Below the pieces are notes generated by a model. It saw nothing but the letters and a program-made list of their open reading frames with translations. It was not told the DNA's origin and did no database searches. Position numbers and translations under genes: made by a program. 64,000 nucleotides of DNA from Chromatiaceae bacterium (GTDB lineage Bacteria; Pseudomonadota; Gammaproteobacteria; Chromatiales; Chromatiaceae): NCBI GenBank assembly GCA_024235395.1, contig JACKMK010000003.1, positions 372,001 through 436,000 of the forward strand. The letters run 5' to 3'. Positions within the stretch are counted from its first letter, which is position 1. The number at the start of each line of letters is the position of its first letter. Positions 53,871 through 62,573 of this stretch are shown here, piece after piece.

Positions 53871-55951
53871 TTGGGCCTCCCCTTCTCTTGCAGGTAGGGC
53901 AAGACCTCGTTGCGTTCCTGCACCGAGACGCTGGTGTTGCGCTTCGCGCGGCCGCTCTTTCTGGTGCCCTGATCGAAGTCGTGGCCGGTTTCATCCTTGA
54001 AGCGCTGCTTCCAGTGCAGCTTCTCGCCATGCATGTACGACTGCCGGTCGCGTTGTCCTTCGCGGCGGATCGCGGCGAGCTGTTCCAGTTCCTTGACCGA
54101 GATGTAGAGCTGCTCGGCGTCGTCGGCGATCGCGAGCAGTGCGTCGACCTCCACCAATCGGCCGGCGACCTCGACCCAGAGGTGTCGCACGCACACATCG
54201 AGCATATAGGCCTTGATCGGTACGTGCTGGTCTGAGGCGACGCGGTCATGCAGACCCGTTTCGCGCAAGGCCTCAGAGTCGTACAACTGGTTGTGAAACC
54301 GCACGCCGGACGGTGTTGCCTTGACCTCGACAGGGGTGAGGAAGCTGCGCACCGCATCCTCAAACGCCATCGGGATCGCATAGGTGCGGGCGCGTTCCTC
54401 CAGGAACCTCCACAGATCGATCGGCGAGTGGCGCACGCCCTCGGTGAGGGCCTCGTTGCTGAGGCGCGACGAGATATCCCTCGCCTGGTTGTCGCACAGC
54501 GTCCGCGTGATCTCCCGCCAGGCCAGTTGGGGAAGGGTCATCTTCGTGGTGACGTAGGTGGGCTTGCCTTGCAGTTTCACCCTTCTGGGATTCGAGCTTT
54601 CGACGATCGCCTTGCTCTGTCCCATGTAGCTGGGCGCCGCTTCACTGATCATGGGTCGACCGGCCTCACCCCGCGGGCGGGCATCCGCCGTCATGCCCGG
54701 GCCGCGGTCGACGATCTCGTGCGGTGACAGGCCGATGGTCGGCCAGTCGGTGTCCGCGATCCGGTGGCCAAACAGTTGGCAGAACCTCACCTTGTCGATG
54801 GCCATACAGAACTTCGCCATGCGGTACGCGGACGCCCGCTCACCGCCGACCGAGAAGCCGATGCCCACCAACATGCCCGAGGCAACGCAGCGTATCCGCA
54901 CGACCACCAGCCTCGGCAGGTGACTGCCGGACCGATAACCTTCCGCAACCTCGTCGACCACGTAGCCGTCCGCCTCGACGCGCTCGAGCAGACTGCCGAC
55001 GGATTCCGTGTAGGGCCCCATCGGGGCGTTGAATTCGTTTCGCGTGCGCGCTGCACCGTACTTGTGGGACCTACGCTCGCGAAGCGGGAACCGCTGGTCG
55101 ACGCGGTACATGAACTGCTCCTGGTTCGGGAACGGCTCCCCAGCGGGGTGGAACACCTCTCGATGGCCCTTGCCGTCGTCACGCGTCGCGCACTCGAACT
55201 GGGTCTCCATGGAATCGCAATAGATGTCGACCAGCGGACGAGCCACGGCCGCGTGTTCGCGGTAGCCGGCCTCGATCTTCCGGATCATGTCCGGGTCATT
55301 GGTCCCAAACCCGGCGTTTGCGCCGCGTGTGGGTGAAGGACAGCCGAATTTGCGACCGACCTTCTCCATGCGGTCCCAGCGCCCGATGTCGTGGATGGGG
55401 TAGTGCAGCGCCCAACGGTTGCGCCCGAAACACAGGTAGGTCAGGAACCACAACCGCATCCGGGTGGGGTTCTGCGGCGGGATGCAGGCGCGCGCGTGGC
55501 GATGGATCGCCAGGAAGGGATCGTCGGCGGTAAGGACGTGCTCGGCCCGCTCGACCAATGGCCACATGTGCGCCAGTTTGCTGTCGATGCGCTCATCATG
55601 GCGCTGCTTTGCGCGCCGTCGCTGGGCGTCGTGGGCCTCCAACTGCGTGGCGGACAGACCCCCGAGCCACGGGGGCATCGCGGTCTGCGGCTCGACCCGG
55701 GTGATCAGCCCGCCCAGCAGGGCCTGTTCGAACCGATGACGGCGAATCACGTGGCACCTGACTACGGGCAAGGGCGTCCAGCGCTTGGCTCGCTTCGCCT
55801 GGTGCGTGTCGCGCTTCGGACGGCAGACGAACTCGATCAGCAGGACCCGGTCCCGGCGGGCGTCATTGGTCAGCAGATGGTAGACACAGTCCTTCGCGAG
55901 CACCTCGAAGCCGTCGGGCGCGCGAAGTTGGACACCGATGTACATGCTCAT
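53867..55951 (-). CDS. tnsB: TnsB-type DDE transposase
   Basis: 694 residues from the ATG at 55951, overlapping the tnsA stop (ATGA); the longer frame would read through tnsA. The integrase core shows a DDE set at about Asp332 (YVVDEVAEGY), Asp414 (HEIVDRGPGM) and Glu451 (SKAIVESSNPRR), with spacing close to that of Tn7 TnsB. IHDIGRWDRMEKVGRKFGCPS upstream fits HTH regions. A Mu-type beta-barrel (GVRFHNQLYDSEALRE) and a basic tail follow. It binds transposon ends and joins 3' ends to target DNA. Confidence 0.92.
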   Translation of the reverse strand: MSMYIGVQLRAPDGFEVLAKDCVYHLLTNDARRDRVLLIEFVCRPKRDTHQAKRAKRWTPLPVVRCHVIRRHRFEQALLGGLITRVEPQTAMPPWLGGLSATQLEAHDAQRRRAKQRHDERIDSKLAHMWPLVERAEHVLTADDPFLAIHRHARACIPPQNPTRMRLWFLTYLCFGRNRWALHYPIHDIGRWDRMEKVGRKFGCPSPTRGANAGFGTNDPDMIRKIEAGYREHAAVARPLVDIYCDSMETQFECATRDDGKGHREVFHPAGEPFPNQEQFMYRVDQRFPLRERRSHKYGAARTRNEFNAPMGPYTESVGSLLERVEADGYVVDEVAEGYRSGSHLPRLVVVRIRCVASGMLVGIGFSVGGERASAYRMAKFCMAIDKVRFCQLFGHRIADTDWPTIGLSPHEIVDRGPGMTADARPRGEAGRPMISEAAPSYMGQSKAIVESSNPRRVKLQGKPTYVTTKMTLPQLAWREITRTLCDNQARDISSRLSNEALTEGVRHSPIDLWRFLEERARTYAIPMAFEDAVRSFLTPVEVKATPSGVRFHNQLYDSEALRETGLHDRVASDQHVPIKAYMLDVCVRHLWVEVAGRLVEVDALLAIADDAEQLYISVKELEQLAAIRREGQRDRQSYMHGEKLHWKQRFKDETGHDFDQGTRKSGRAKRNTSVSVQERNEVLPYLQEKGRPK

Positions 55952-56931
55952 GCCGCACCTCGATTGAACCAGGTGGCGTACTGATCGAGCACGTCGGTGC
56001 GCTCCGGGACCAGGGGCTTGTCGCAAAAGACAGGGCCCTCGAACAGGTCGACACGCAGCGCCCGGTTCCAGATGGCCTGTTCCATCAGGGCCTTGAGCTG
56101 CATGATGTCGAGGTCGAGCTGACCTCGTAACACCAGAAAGGCCTCCAAGGGCGGCTGGCCGGTCAACAGGCACCCCTGGAGTCGATCGATCACCGCAGAA
56201 CGCGCGTCATCGTCCAGGTCCACCCGCGTACTGAACGACGAGTAGAGCCGGCGCAAATTGCCTTCCAGGGCGTCGGGGATATCGCGGCGCACCACACGTA
56301 TCGTCGGGATCCCGGCGTCTCGGTAGTAGATCTCTTCGATCGCGTGTCGGATGCGCGCCTTGGCCTCCGCCTGTTCGGGGTCGCGGACGGGTTTGCTACC
56401 GCCGGCGCGGCGGTGAAAGCCCTGGCTGTCGAGCTTGATGGTCCAGTTCACGCAGTACGGACCGGCGGCGTCGACCAGGAACAGCAGCAGGTCGCCTATG
56501 AAGGGATAGGGCACCTTGACCGAGTCGCCATCGTCGGTCCGCATCGTCACAAAGGGGTGGTGGCGGATGCTGCCCAGCCGACTGGCGACGGCGATCGTGC
56601 CCTGGAACGGTGGCAGGTGCTCGTCCGTCACCGCCGGATGGCCCTCCAAGGGGTGGGGCCGGGGCTCGACGGCGAGCATGCGCTGCTCGTGGAGATCGAT
56701 CAGGTCGGGGTGGTACAGGGCGAGCCACAGCGCGCGCTGCTCCACCAATGAGAGGACGTGGATCTCGCGACCCAGTTTGGGCGACCAGACGCGGCTCGGT
56801 CGCGATCGCCCCGGCGCCTCGGTCCGCTCGGCGCGTATGGCCGGGATGTAGTCACGCCCACGGCCCGGCGGGTCCTGGCGACGCAGGATCTCCTTTAGGC
56901 GTTTGATACCAAGTTGCTTCCTCTTGCCCAT
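55948..56931 (-). CDS. tnsA: TnsA-type endonuclease subunit of the Tn7-like transposase
   Basis: 327 residues. The restriction-enzyme-like catalytic set is visible: Glu64 (LSLVEQRALWLAL), Asp147 (PFIGDLLLFL) and Lys166 (NWTIKLDSQ), equivalent to E63/D114/K132 of Tn7 TnsA. The C-terminal ~120 residues (AIEEIYYRDAGIPTIRVVRRDIP...) are the winged-helix part that meets TnsC. TnsA cuts the 5' strands for cut-and-paste movement, so the element should not form cointegrates. First gene of tnsA-tnsB-tnsC-tniQ. Confidence 0.93.
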   Translation of the reverse strand: MGKRKQLGIKRLKEILRRQDPPGRGRDYIPAIRAERTEAPGRSRPSRVWSPKLGREIHVLSLVEQRALWLALYHPDLIDLHEQRMLAVEPRPHPLEGHPAVTDEHLPPFQGTIAVASRLGSIRHHPFVTMRTDDGDSVKVPYPFIGDLLLFLVDAAGPYCVNWTIKLDSQGFHRRAGGSKPVRDPEQAEAKARIRHAIEEIYYRDAGIPTIRVVRRDIPDALEGNLRRLYSSFSTRVDLDDDARSAVIDRLQGCLLTGQPPLEAFLVLRGQLDLDIMQLKALMEQAIWNRALRVDLFEGPVFCDKPLVPERTDVLDQYATWFNRGAA

Positions 56932-57237
56932 GTGTCTCTCCCAAGAAACTGATTGAAAAGCGGTTTTCGATGGCCGCGGGGCGCCCCGCGGTCACTGGTC
57001 AAACAGCGAAGATGGGATAAGCACGAAACGAGGAGACAAGGCCGCCCGTGAGCGACCGCCCTGAACTTGACAGGATGGCCACCTTGTTCGAGAGTACGGG
57101 ACACGGCTAGTGCAAACTCATAGCCCGTACCTGAGGCGCCCCGGACTGTTCGAGCAGTTCGGGGCGTCGCGCTTTTCCCTGAAGCGATCAGGGTGGCATG
57201 GCTTCCTCCTTCGTTGGTTTTAGGTGGTCGGCCGGCC
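56932..57237. other. Intergenic region upstream of tnsA with stem-loops
   Basis: In Tn7 relatives one transposon end lies just upstream of tnsA, but no TGT terminus with repeated TnsB sites was recognised here. The region holds the inverted repeat GTACGGG (57095-57101)/CCCGTAC (57124-57130) followed directly by the terminator-like hairpin at 57137-57166. Together they look like a short structured transcript on the plus strand. Confidence 0.5.
57137..57166 (+). terminator. Intrinsic-terminator-like hairpin upstream of tnsA
   Basis: CGCCCCGGACTG (57137-57148) pairs with CAGTTCGGGGCG (57155-57166), one G-U type mismatch, loop TTCGAG, followed by TCGCGCTTTT. It lies between divergently placed tnsA and minus-strand 57238-57510, where no annotated plus gene ends, so it may end a small RNA or insulate the tns promoter. 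Confidence 0.5.
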
Positions 57238-57510
57238 TCACAGCTGCGGGCCGCCGTCGTCGAAATCGAATTCCTCGTTCTCCTTCAGCCCTAGCGCGAT
57301 CGCAATCTCGTGCGACTGTCCCCGCAGGCACTTGCGCTCGCCCATCAGGACCGCATGGGTCAGTGAGGGACTGAACCCGCGCGCCTTCGCCCAGCCCGAG
57401 ATCGAGCGCCCATTGGTGCTGAACCAGCGCCGCACCTCTTCCCGAGTCCGCACGGACGGCTTCTTGCCCCGCTTCTTGGTTGGTTCACCCGTCGTGGATT
57501 TGGGGGCCAT
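57238..57510 (-). CDS. BcepMu gp16-like DNA-binding protein
   Basis: 90 residues. TREEVRRWFSTNGRSISGWAKARGFSPSLTHAVLMGERKCLRGQSHEIAIALGLK is the pattern of the phage BcepMu gp16 family of small HTH regulators, found in Mu-like phages and transposons. The Lys/Thr-rich N-terminus is basic. It is upstream of tnsA on the same strand and could regulate the tns promoter. The start at 57510 lacks a strong ribosome site. Confidence 0.78.
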   Translation of the reverse strand: MAPKSTTGEPTKKRGKKPSVRTREEVRRWFSTNGRSISGWAKARGFSPSLTHAVLMGERKCLRGQSHEIAIALGLKENEEFDFDDGGPQL

Positions 57511-57646
57511 ATCTCGTCCCGGTCAGCGCAAAAAGAGTTCGTCGACGATTGTTATCTCCTTTGACGCCTGCGAGAAGCTGACTGGAAAATCGAAAGCGCT
57601 TCGAATTTCGCAACCCACCCCCTAGGCACCAACGAGGCCCTGAGAG

Positions 57647-58525
57647 ATGCGTCCACGGCGAGGCCGCCCAAACAAGCCCTTGTCGGAATATGTCCGGACC
57701 TCCGTCTGGGTGTACGGCACCCAGCAGCTCGCGGGCGGGATCACCTTCAACGAACTTGAAAGGCAGTACATCGAAGCCAAAACCGGGGTCCGTCCAAAGA
57801 GCTCTTCGCTGTCGCGTGCGTGGAAGAGGTATGCAAACGGGGAACAGGGACTCGCAGATCAAACCAGCCCCTCCTGCCAGGTCGCCTGGGCAGACCGCCG
57901 GTATCCGGGCTCAAGACAGCTCTACGACGCCTTTGTCTGGGATCTGGTCAACGTCCATCACGACAAAGGCCTCCCAGGGATTCGCAACATCGACGTCCAA
58001 GTACGGTGCGCCGCGTCTGTTCAAGAGCCAATCAAAGCGGTTGATTCAAGAATCACCCATGTCGGCAAATTCCCGAATATGGGCTTTCTGAGCAGCGACA
58101 TCGCGGTGAGGACGCCGCACCTGGATGCACTTGGGCTCTTGCTGTACCAGGTCTGCAACAAGGCGCCATGGCATCCCGCACAGGAGAATGTGCGGCTGGT
58201 CCGCAAGTGGTTGAACCGATGGGCTTTTGAGCTGCCATACCTGGAACCGGTGCATGAACGCTTGTTTTCGATGCTCGAGATCCAGGTACCGCGCCTGGGT
58301 GACCTCACCGGAAGGCGCGGTATCGACCCGCTGAAGAGCGACCGGCAAAATCTCGCGGATGTACAGGTGAACGAACGCGAGTTTCAGAAGCGGGAACAAC
58401 AAGAACTTCGCATGCACTACCCGGATGCCGACGTCGATTTCTTGTACAAGTACGGCACCTTGCTGGACGAAATGGATTCGATGTTCGCGAGCTTTTTCGA
58501 AAGGCAACAAGCCTCCGGAGAGTAG
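57647..58525 (+). CDS. Hypothetical protein next to the Tn7-like module
   Basis: 292 residues. Basic N-terminus (MRPRRGRPNKPLSEYVRTSVWVY), then ITFNELERQYIEAKTGVRPKSSSLSRAWKRYANGEQGL, which looks like a DNA-binding helical region; the centre and C-terminus are helical (LLDEMDSMFASFFERQQAS). No family recognised. Divergent from the gp16-like regulator (136-bp gap). Its position suggests an accessory protein of the transposon or phage-derived module. Confidence 0.72.
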   Translation: MRPRRGRPNKPLSEYVRTSVWVYGTQQLAGGITFNELERQYIEAKTGVRPKSSSLSRAWKRYANGEQGLADQTSPSCQVAWADRRYPGSRQLYDAFVWDLVNVHHDKGLPGIRNIDVQVRCAASVQEPIKAVDSRITHVGKFPNMGFLSSDIAVRTPHLDALGLLLYQVCNKAPWHPAQENVRLVRKWLNRWAFELPYLEPVHERLFSMLEIQVPRLGDLTGRRGIDPLKSDRQNLADVQVNEREFQKREQQELRMHYPDADVDFLYKYGTLLDEMDSMFASFFERQQASGE

Positions 58526-58614
58526 ATGCCTAGCCGATGAGATTTTCTCGCAACGCCGGATTACATCTGTGCTGGGTTCGGTATAGTCAGAAGACCTTGG
58601 AACACTGATGGGGC

Positions 58615-58866
58615 GTGAAACGAATGGCGGAGCCGACACAACTCAGCGTGGAGACCGACAACAACGCGGCCCTGCGGCAGCTGATCGAAGCCTCAGGGCT
58701 GACGCAGGAGGAGGCGCGAGAACTGTGCAACGCAGGGCAGGCACGCCCCTTGGCGAGTAGCACCTGGAAGGCGTACCTGGCGCCCACCAGCAGCGCCCGC
58801 CGTCGGGAATGCCCTGATACCTTCTTGGCCCACACGCAGCGGGTTCTTGGGCGATTCCTTGGGTAG
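58615..58866 (+). CDS. Small putative DNA-binding protein
   Basis: 83 residues from a GTG at 58615 (an ATG at 58624 is the alternative; neither has a strong ribosome site). AALRQLIEASGLTQEEARELCNAGQARPLASSTWKAYLA suggests a Cro-like helix-turn-helix and is similar in style to the gp16-like protein. Same strand as the 292-residue gene, 89 bp downstream. Probably a regulator within the mobile module. Confidence 0.6.
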   Translation: MKRMAEPTQLSVETDNNAALRQLIEASGLTQEEARELCNAGQARPLASSTWKAYLAPTSSARRRECPDTFLAHTQRVLGRFLG

Positions 58867-58914
58867 CCCCGAACAGACCCATTCTCGCCGTCAAACTCGA
58901 GTTGGAGAGTTCAG

Positions 58915-59058
58915 ATGGACGAGTACGTTCCCTATATTGCGTTGCTGATCGTGGCGATCGGACTGGGCGGGCCTGCATTGTGGGTCGTATTTCGCAGTCC
59001 TTGCGACGAGAAGGAGGGGCGCGAAAGGCCAGACCAGACCAATGGCGATACCTGCTGA
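58915..59058 (+). CDS. 47-residue single-pass membrane peptide
   Basis: ATG at 58915 with GGAG 9 nt upstream. Product MDEYVPYIALLIVAIGLGGP followed by ALWVVFRSPCDEKEGRERPDQ...: one TM helix, then a charged tail. It is 48 bp after the small DNA-binding protein and may be co-transcribed. Function unknown. Confidence 0.55.
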   Translation: MDEYVPYIALLIVAIGLGGPALWVVFRSPCDEKEGRERPDQTNGDTC

Positions 59059-59386
59059 GGGAAACAAACAGTTCGTCTGCATCGCAGCCGTGCGGACCCG
59101 CTGTCCAGCCATCTCGATCAATCCCGGGGCATATTCCCACCGGCAGCTTCGGCCGTAAACTGAACTACTGCAGTATCGAGGTTGAATTTGTGCGTGGATA
59201 GCACCCCATTGCGTTGAGGTCGGCCGGGGCTACACCGGAAGCCGGTGGTGGTCGCGTCACTGCCCCTATAACCCTGACAGACGTGTTCCCCGTGCAGCAC
59301 TAAGCGTGCGGCATTTCCCGGTCTCTGAGCCTGTCTGTTGTTGTCCTGTTGGGAAGAATGTACATCCAACCGCATCGGCGGGCAGC
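59059..59386. other. 328-bp intergenic region before the Gabija locus
   Basis: Downstream ends of convergent genes at 59058 (+) and 59387 (-). The imperfect repeat GCCGGGGCTACACCGG/CCGGTGG lies at ~59223-59245. No gene, transposon end or att site was recognised. Confidence 0.4.
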
Positions 59387-60304
59387 CTACGTTGCGACCG
59401 TCGTGGCGAGGATATCATTGGATTCCCATCGTTCACCGTCTCTAATCGTCACGAACTCGCGGTCCCATACACCCCAGTTCATAGGCAACGGAACTTGCGC
59501 CAAGGGATTGTGGACATAGGTGATTGGTCGGCTCTCGCGTGAGAGGTTGCCAATGCTGACTCGCGACCAGATCACACCCGAAATGCAGGCGAAACGCTCG
59601 ACGACAAAAGCCGTTCGCGGGATCGCATTGCCCTCGCGGAGGATATGAGGAGCGTCGAAAAAACCTTCTTGGAGCACATCGCCGGTAATAGGATCGATGG
59701 TGACAAAAGCATCACCGATCGGGAACAGCGTCCTCATGATCAGAGGCAAGGGCTGTTCGGCAACATAGACGCCGAAGCGGCTACCGCTTATCGCGATGAT
59801 GCGGGCGTCCTCCGAAGCGATCACGCCCTGCTCAATGTAGCGGGCGATCCTCTGTGCCTTGTTCCAGAACGCCCCGGAGGTTCGAATCTGTGCTTGACGG
59901 GTCGGTGCGGCGACAAAACCGCCGCCCTCATTGATCGGTACAGGACGCACAATCTGGTCAGGACCTGGATCACCCACATCCGGGGTGATCGCCTCGATCC
60001 ATATGCGACGATCGTCTTCGATAACGCATAAGTCCGGCTGGCCGCCTTCGCGCTGACGGTCGATAGCGGGTAACAACGTCCGCCCAGCCGCGAGCAACGT
60101 GCAGCCCAGATACATTTCCCAGAAACGTCCATCGACATCGCGTGCGAAACCCTGACGAAAGTCAGGGTCAGCATAGGGCTCGTAGTGCATCCACATCTCT
60201 TGCAGCATGGCGCGAAGTTGCTGCTCGACGGGCGATTCGCCCGCCCTAATATTCTCGAAGCCGTGATCGAGATTGGCGCCGTCAACGTCGAAAAGGTCGC
60301 TCAT
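59387..60304 (-). CDS. Unknown protein divergent from gajAB, possible nuclease-fold companion
   Basis: 305 residues from the ATG at 60304 (AAAGGTGA upstream); the longer frame is rejected. The segment GGQPDLCVIEDDRRIWIEAITPD (~109-131) has the layout of a PD-(D/E)xK core but the final Lys is Ile, so nuclease activity is doubtful. Further motifs: FWNKAQRIARYIEQGVIASEDARIIAISG and VVERFACISGVIWSRVSIGN. Divergent from gajA with a 307-bp gap. It may be an independent defence gene or a Gabija accessory. Confidence 0.7.
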   Translation of the reverse strand: MSDLFDVDGANLDHGFENIRAGESPVEQQLRAMLQEMWMHYEPYADPDFRQGFARDVDGRFWEMYLGCTLLAAGRTLLPAIDRQREGGQPDLCVIEDDRRIWIEAITPDVGDPGPDQIVRPVPINEGGGFVAAPTRQAQIRTSGAFWNKAQRIARYIEQGVIASEDARIIAISGSRFGVYVAEQPLPLIMRTLFPIGDAFVTIDPITGDVLQEGFFDAPHILREGNAIPRTAFVVERFACISGVIWSRVSIGNLSRESRPITYVHNPLAQVPLPMNWGVWDREFVTIRDGERWESNDILATTVAT

Positions 60305-60611
60305 CTTCGGTTCACCTTTCACCCCGCACCATTTTTGCCGGTCCCACACCCGATCATAGCTGTAGAAATTGACCTGCTTGACGTCGTGGACGGTGAAAGC
60401 CACAGCTGTTTTCTGGAGGCTGGCGAAGGTAGCATAGGATTGCGGGTGATGGCCCGGTCGCTGGTTCGAACGTTTGTTGAAGCGCAGATGGTTGACGTGG
60501 GGCGCCTCCTTGAGGAGGCCAAGTCGTTTGGGACGCTCATGGCATGCTACGCCCTCGCCGCGGCGCGAGCTAAAAGCGCCGCCGGGCAACAAAACGCACT
60601 GGGAGGCGACA
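60305..60611. other. 307-bp divergent promoter region of the Gabija locus
   Basis: Between starts at 60304 (-) and 60612 (+). No perfect dyad or obvious -35/-10 pair was recognised. The plus frame of gajA is open through part of it, but the GTG at 60612 with GGGAGG upstream marks the start. Confidence 0.4.
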
Positions 60612-62543
60612 GTGTATATTTCTGAAATCTACGCGAGCGGCTTCCGATGCTTCGCTCCAGCCGCGCCTCTGCGGCTGCAACTCTCGCCGGGTCTCAATAT
60701 TCTGGTGGGACCGAACGATGCCGGAAAAAGTGCGATCATTGATGCTGCGCGATACGTCCTCTGGTCACGCGGCGACAACTTTGTCCGGCCGGACGAACAC
60801 GACTTCCACGTCGATGCCGACGGCACACGGGGATGCGACTTTGTCGTGCGATGCACGTTGGACGGCCTCAGTGCGGATGAGGAAGCCCGTTTTCTGGAAT
60901 GGTGCACCAACGAGAAGGGGACCCTTCGCCTGCACGTCTGTATGCGGGGAGCACGGCGGATTTCGCGCGGCGGCGGCAGCATCGTCTCCAGCCAACACCG
61001 CGCGGGGGCCGATGGCGAAGGTCTGCCGCTCGACGGGGAACTACGCGAGTATCTGAAGGCCACCTATCTCAAACCGCTGCGGGACGCGGAGCGCGAGATG
61101 CGGGCTGGGCGCCGATCACGTCTATCTCGCATCCTTGGGGCGATGCCCCAGATGGGCCCCCAGAGCAAACCAGCCGAGCCCGGTGCCAACAAGACGCTTC
61201 ACGACACGCTTGCCGCCGCTGACGCGGCGGTCCGCGACAACGCAGCCGTAGGCGATATCGCCAGCAGAGTGAATACCGATTTTCTCGATAAGCTGTCGTT
61301 CGTGGGTGATAACCTTATCGCGACACTGGACCTTGGCGCGGGCGGCTCTTTCGATCAGATCCTCGAACGGTTTGAGCTCTACCTCAACGCCAAAACCGGT
61401 ACCGAGCGCGTACAGCGCGGGTTGGGATACAACAATCTACTGTTCATGGCGGCTGAGCTGCTTTTGCTTCAGTGGCAACCTGATCAGGTGCCTTTTCTAC
61501 TAATCGAGGAACCGGAAGCGCACCTTCATCCCCAGCACCAGACGCTGTTCATGGAAGTGCTCGCAGCGCGCGCCGCCAGACCAGTTCCCGAGAAAGGAGA
61601 GCAGTATCAACAGGTACAGGTCCTGCTCACCACTCATAGCCCGCAGCTCGCAGCCAGCGCCGACCTTGAGTCGATGACGATGGTCGTCGGCCACCGCACC
61701 TTTCCGCTGAGCACAGCCCATACTCGGCTCGACGCCGACGACTACGAGTTCCTTCGTCGGTTCCTCGACGCGACCAAGGCCAACCTCTTCTTCGCCCGCG
61801 CGCTAATTGTGGTCGAGGGCGACGGCGAGCACTTGCTGCTGCCGGAAGTCGCCGAGAAGCTTGGCCGCCCGCTCAGCCGCCACGGCGTGTCGATCGTCAA
61901 TGTGGGTCATCGCGGTCTGTTCCGTTACAGCCGGGTTCTTCAACGGAAGGCCGGGGACGCGATCGCAGTGCCCGTGGCGTTGATCCCCGACAGGGACATC
62001 CCGCCAGCCGAGGCGAAAGGCCTCGTCGGCGACCGCAAGACAGAGGACGAGTTTACCCACGACGAGATCGCAGCGCGGCTGAAGACGCTGCGGCGGGATG
62101 TTGGGGACCCCGTCGATGCGTTCATTTCTGATTGCTGGACACTTGAGTTCGACCTCGCACTCCGGCCCGAACTTGCTGAGAGCGTTCACCAAGCGATCCA
62201 GCTTGCAATGACAAGTAGCCGCAGGCCCGAGCGACTTGCGAAGATCGTGGAGAAGGCCAGCGAGACTTATGCAGGCTGGAAAGCGGCTGGGCTTTCTGTG
62301 ATCGAAGTTGCCGTCAAGATCTACAAACCGGTCCACAAAGGGAACGCCTCCAAAGCGGCGGTCGCTGAGCAACTTGCCCGTATACTGCGTACACGCAGCG
62401 ATACGCCGGAGCAGATGCGCGACCGGCTCCCGCCTTATCTGGTGGCTGCGATCGACTACGTGACGGGTGGCTATGTCCCCGGTGCGCCGGCGATTGCTAC
62501 CGAGCAGGAATCTGAAGAAGATGAGACGGGGGCGGCGGGATGA
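60612..62543 (+). CDS. gajA: Gabija GajA-like OLD-family ATPase/TOPRIM endonuclease
   Basis: 643 residues from a GTG at 60612 (GGGAGG upstream; alignment with SEIYASGFRCFAPA as an OLD N-terminus supports it). ATPase: Walker A GPNDAGKSA (~36-44), ABC-type Walker B FLLIEEPEAHLHPQHQ (~296) and QVLLTTHSPQLAASAD. TOPRIM: ALIVVEGDGEHLLLPEVAEKLG (Glu ~404) and the DxD pair in LIPDRD (~459). In Gabija, GajA is a tetrameric nicking endonuclease held off by nucleotides and triggered by phage depletion of NTPs. It is followed by a UvrD-like helicase gene, the defining partner. Confidence 0.9.
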   Translation: MYISEIYASGFRCFAPAAPLRLQLSPGLNILVGPNDAGKSAIIDAARYVLWSRGDNFVRPDEHDFHVDADGTRGCDFVVRCTLDGLSADEEARFLEWCTNEKGTLRLHVCMRGARRISRGGGSIVSSQHRAGADGEGLPLDGELREYLKATYLKPLRDAEREMRAGRRSRLSRILGAMPQMGPQSKPAEPGANKTLHDTLAAADAAVRDNAAVGDIASRVNTDFLDKLSFVGDNLIATLDLGAGGSFDQILERFELYLNAKTGTERVQRGLGYNNLLFMAAELLLLQWQPDQVPFLLIEEPEAHLHPQHQTLFMEVLAARAARPVPEKGEQYQQVQVLLTTHSPQLAASADLESMTMVVGHRTFPLSTAHTRLDADDYEFLRRFLDATKANLFFARALIVVEGDGEHLLLPEVAEKLGRPLSRHGVSIVNVGHRGLFRYSRVLQRKAGDAIAVPVALIPDRDIPPAEAKGLVGDRKTEDEFTHDEIAARLKTLRRDVGDPVDAFISDCWTLEFDLALRPELAESVHQAIQLAMTSSRRPERLAKIVEKASETYAGWKAAGLSVIEVAVKIYKPVHKGNASKAAVAEQLARILRTRSDTPEQMRDRLPPYLVAAIDYVTGGYVPGAPAIATEQESEEDETGAAG

Positions 62544-62573
62544 CGAGCGCGGCAGGAGTGGAGCTGTAGTGCC

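Noticed and set aside
57087..57175. tRNA-like GTTCGA motif near tnsA
   Set aside because: No acceptor stem or cloverleaf can be drawn; the motif is the loop of a terminator-like hairpin.
59165..59185. AGTATCGAGG shared between 59172 and 28140 as matching transposon ends
   Set aside because: Only ~10 bp shared and the surrounding sequence differs; chance similarity is likely.
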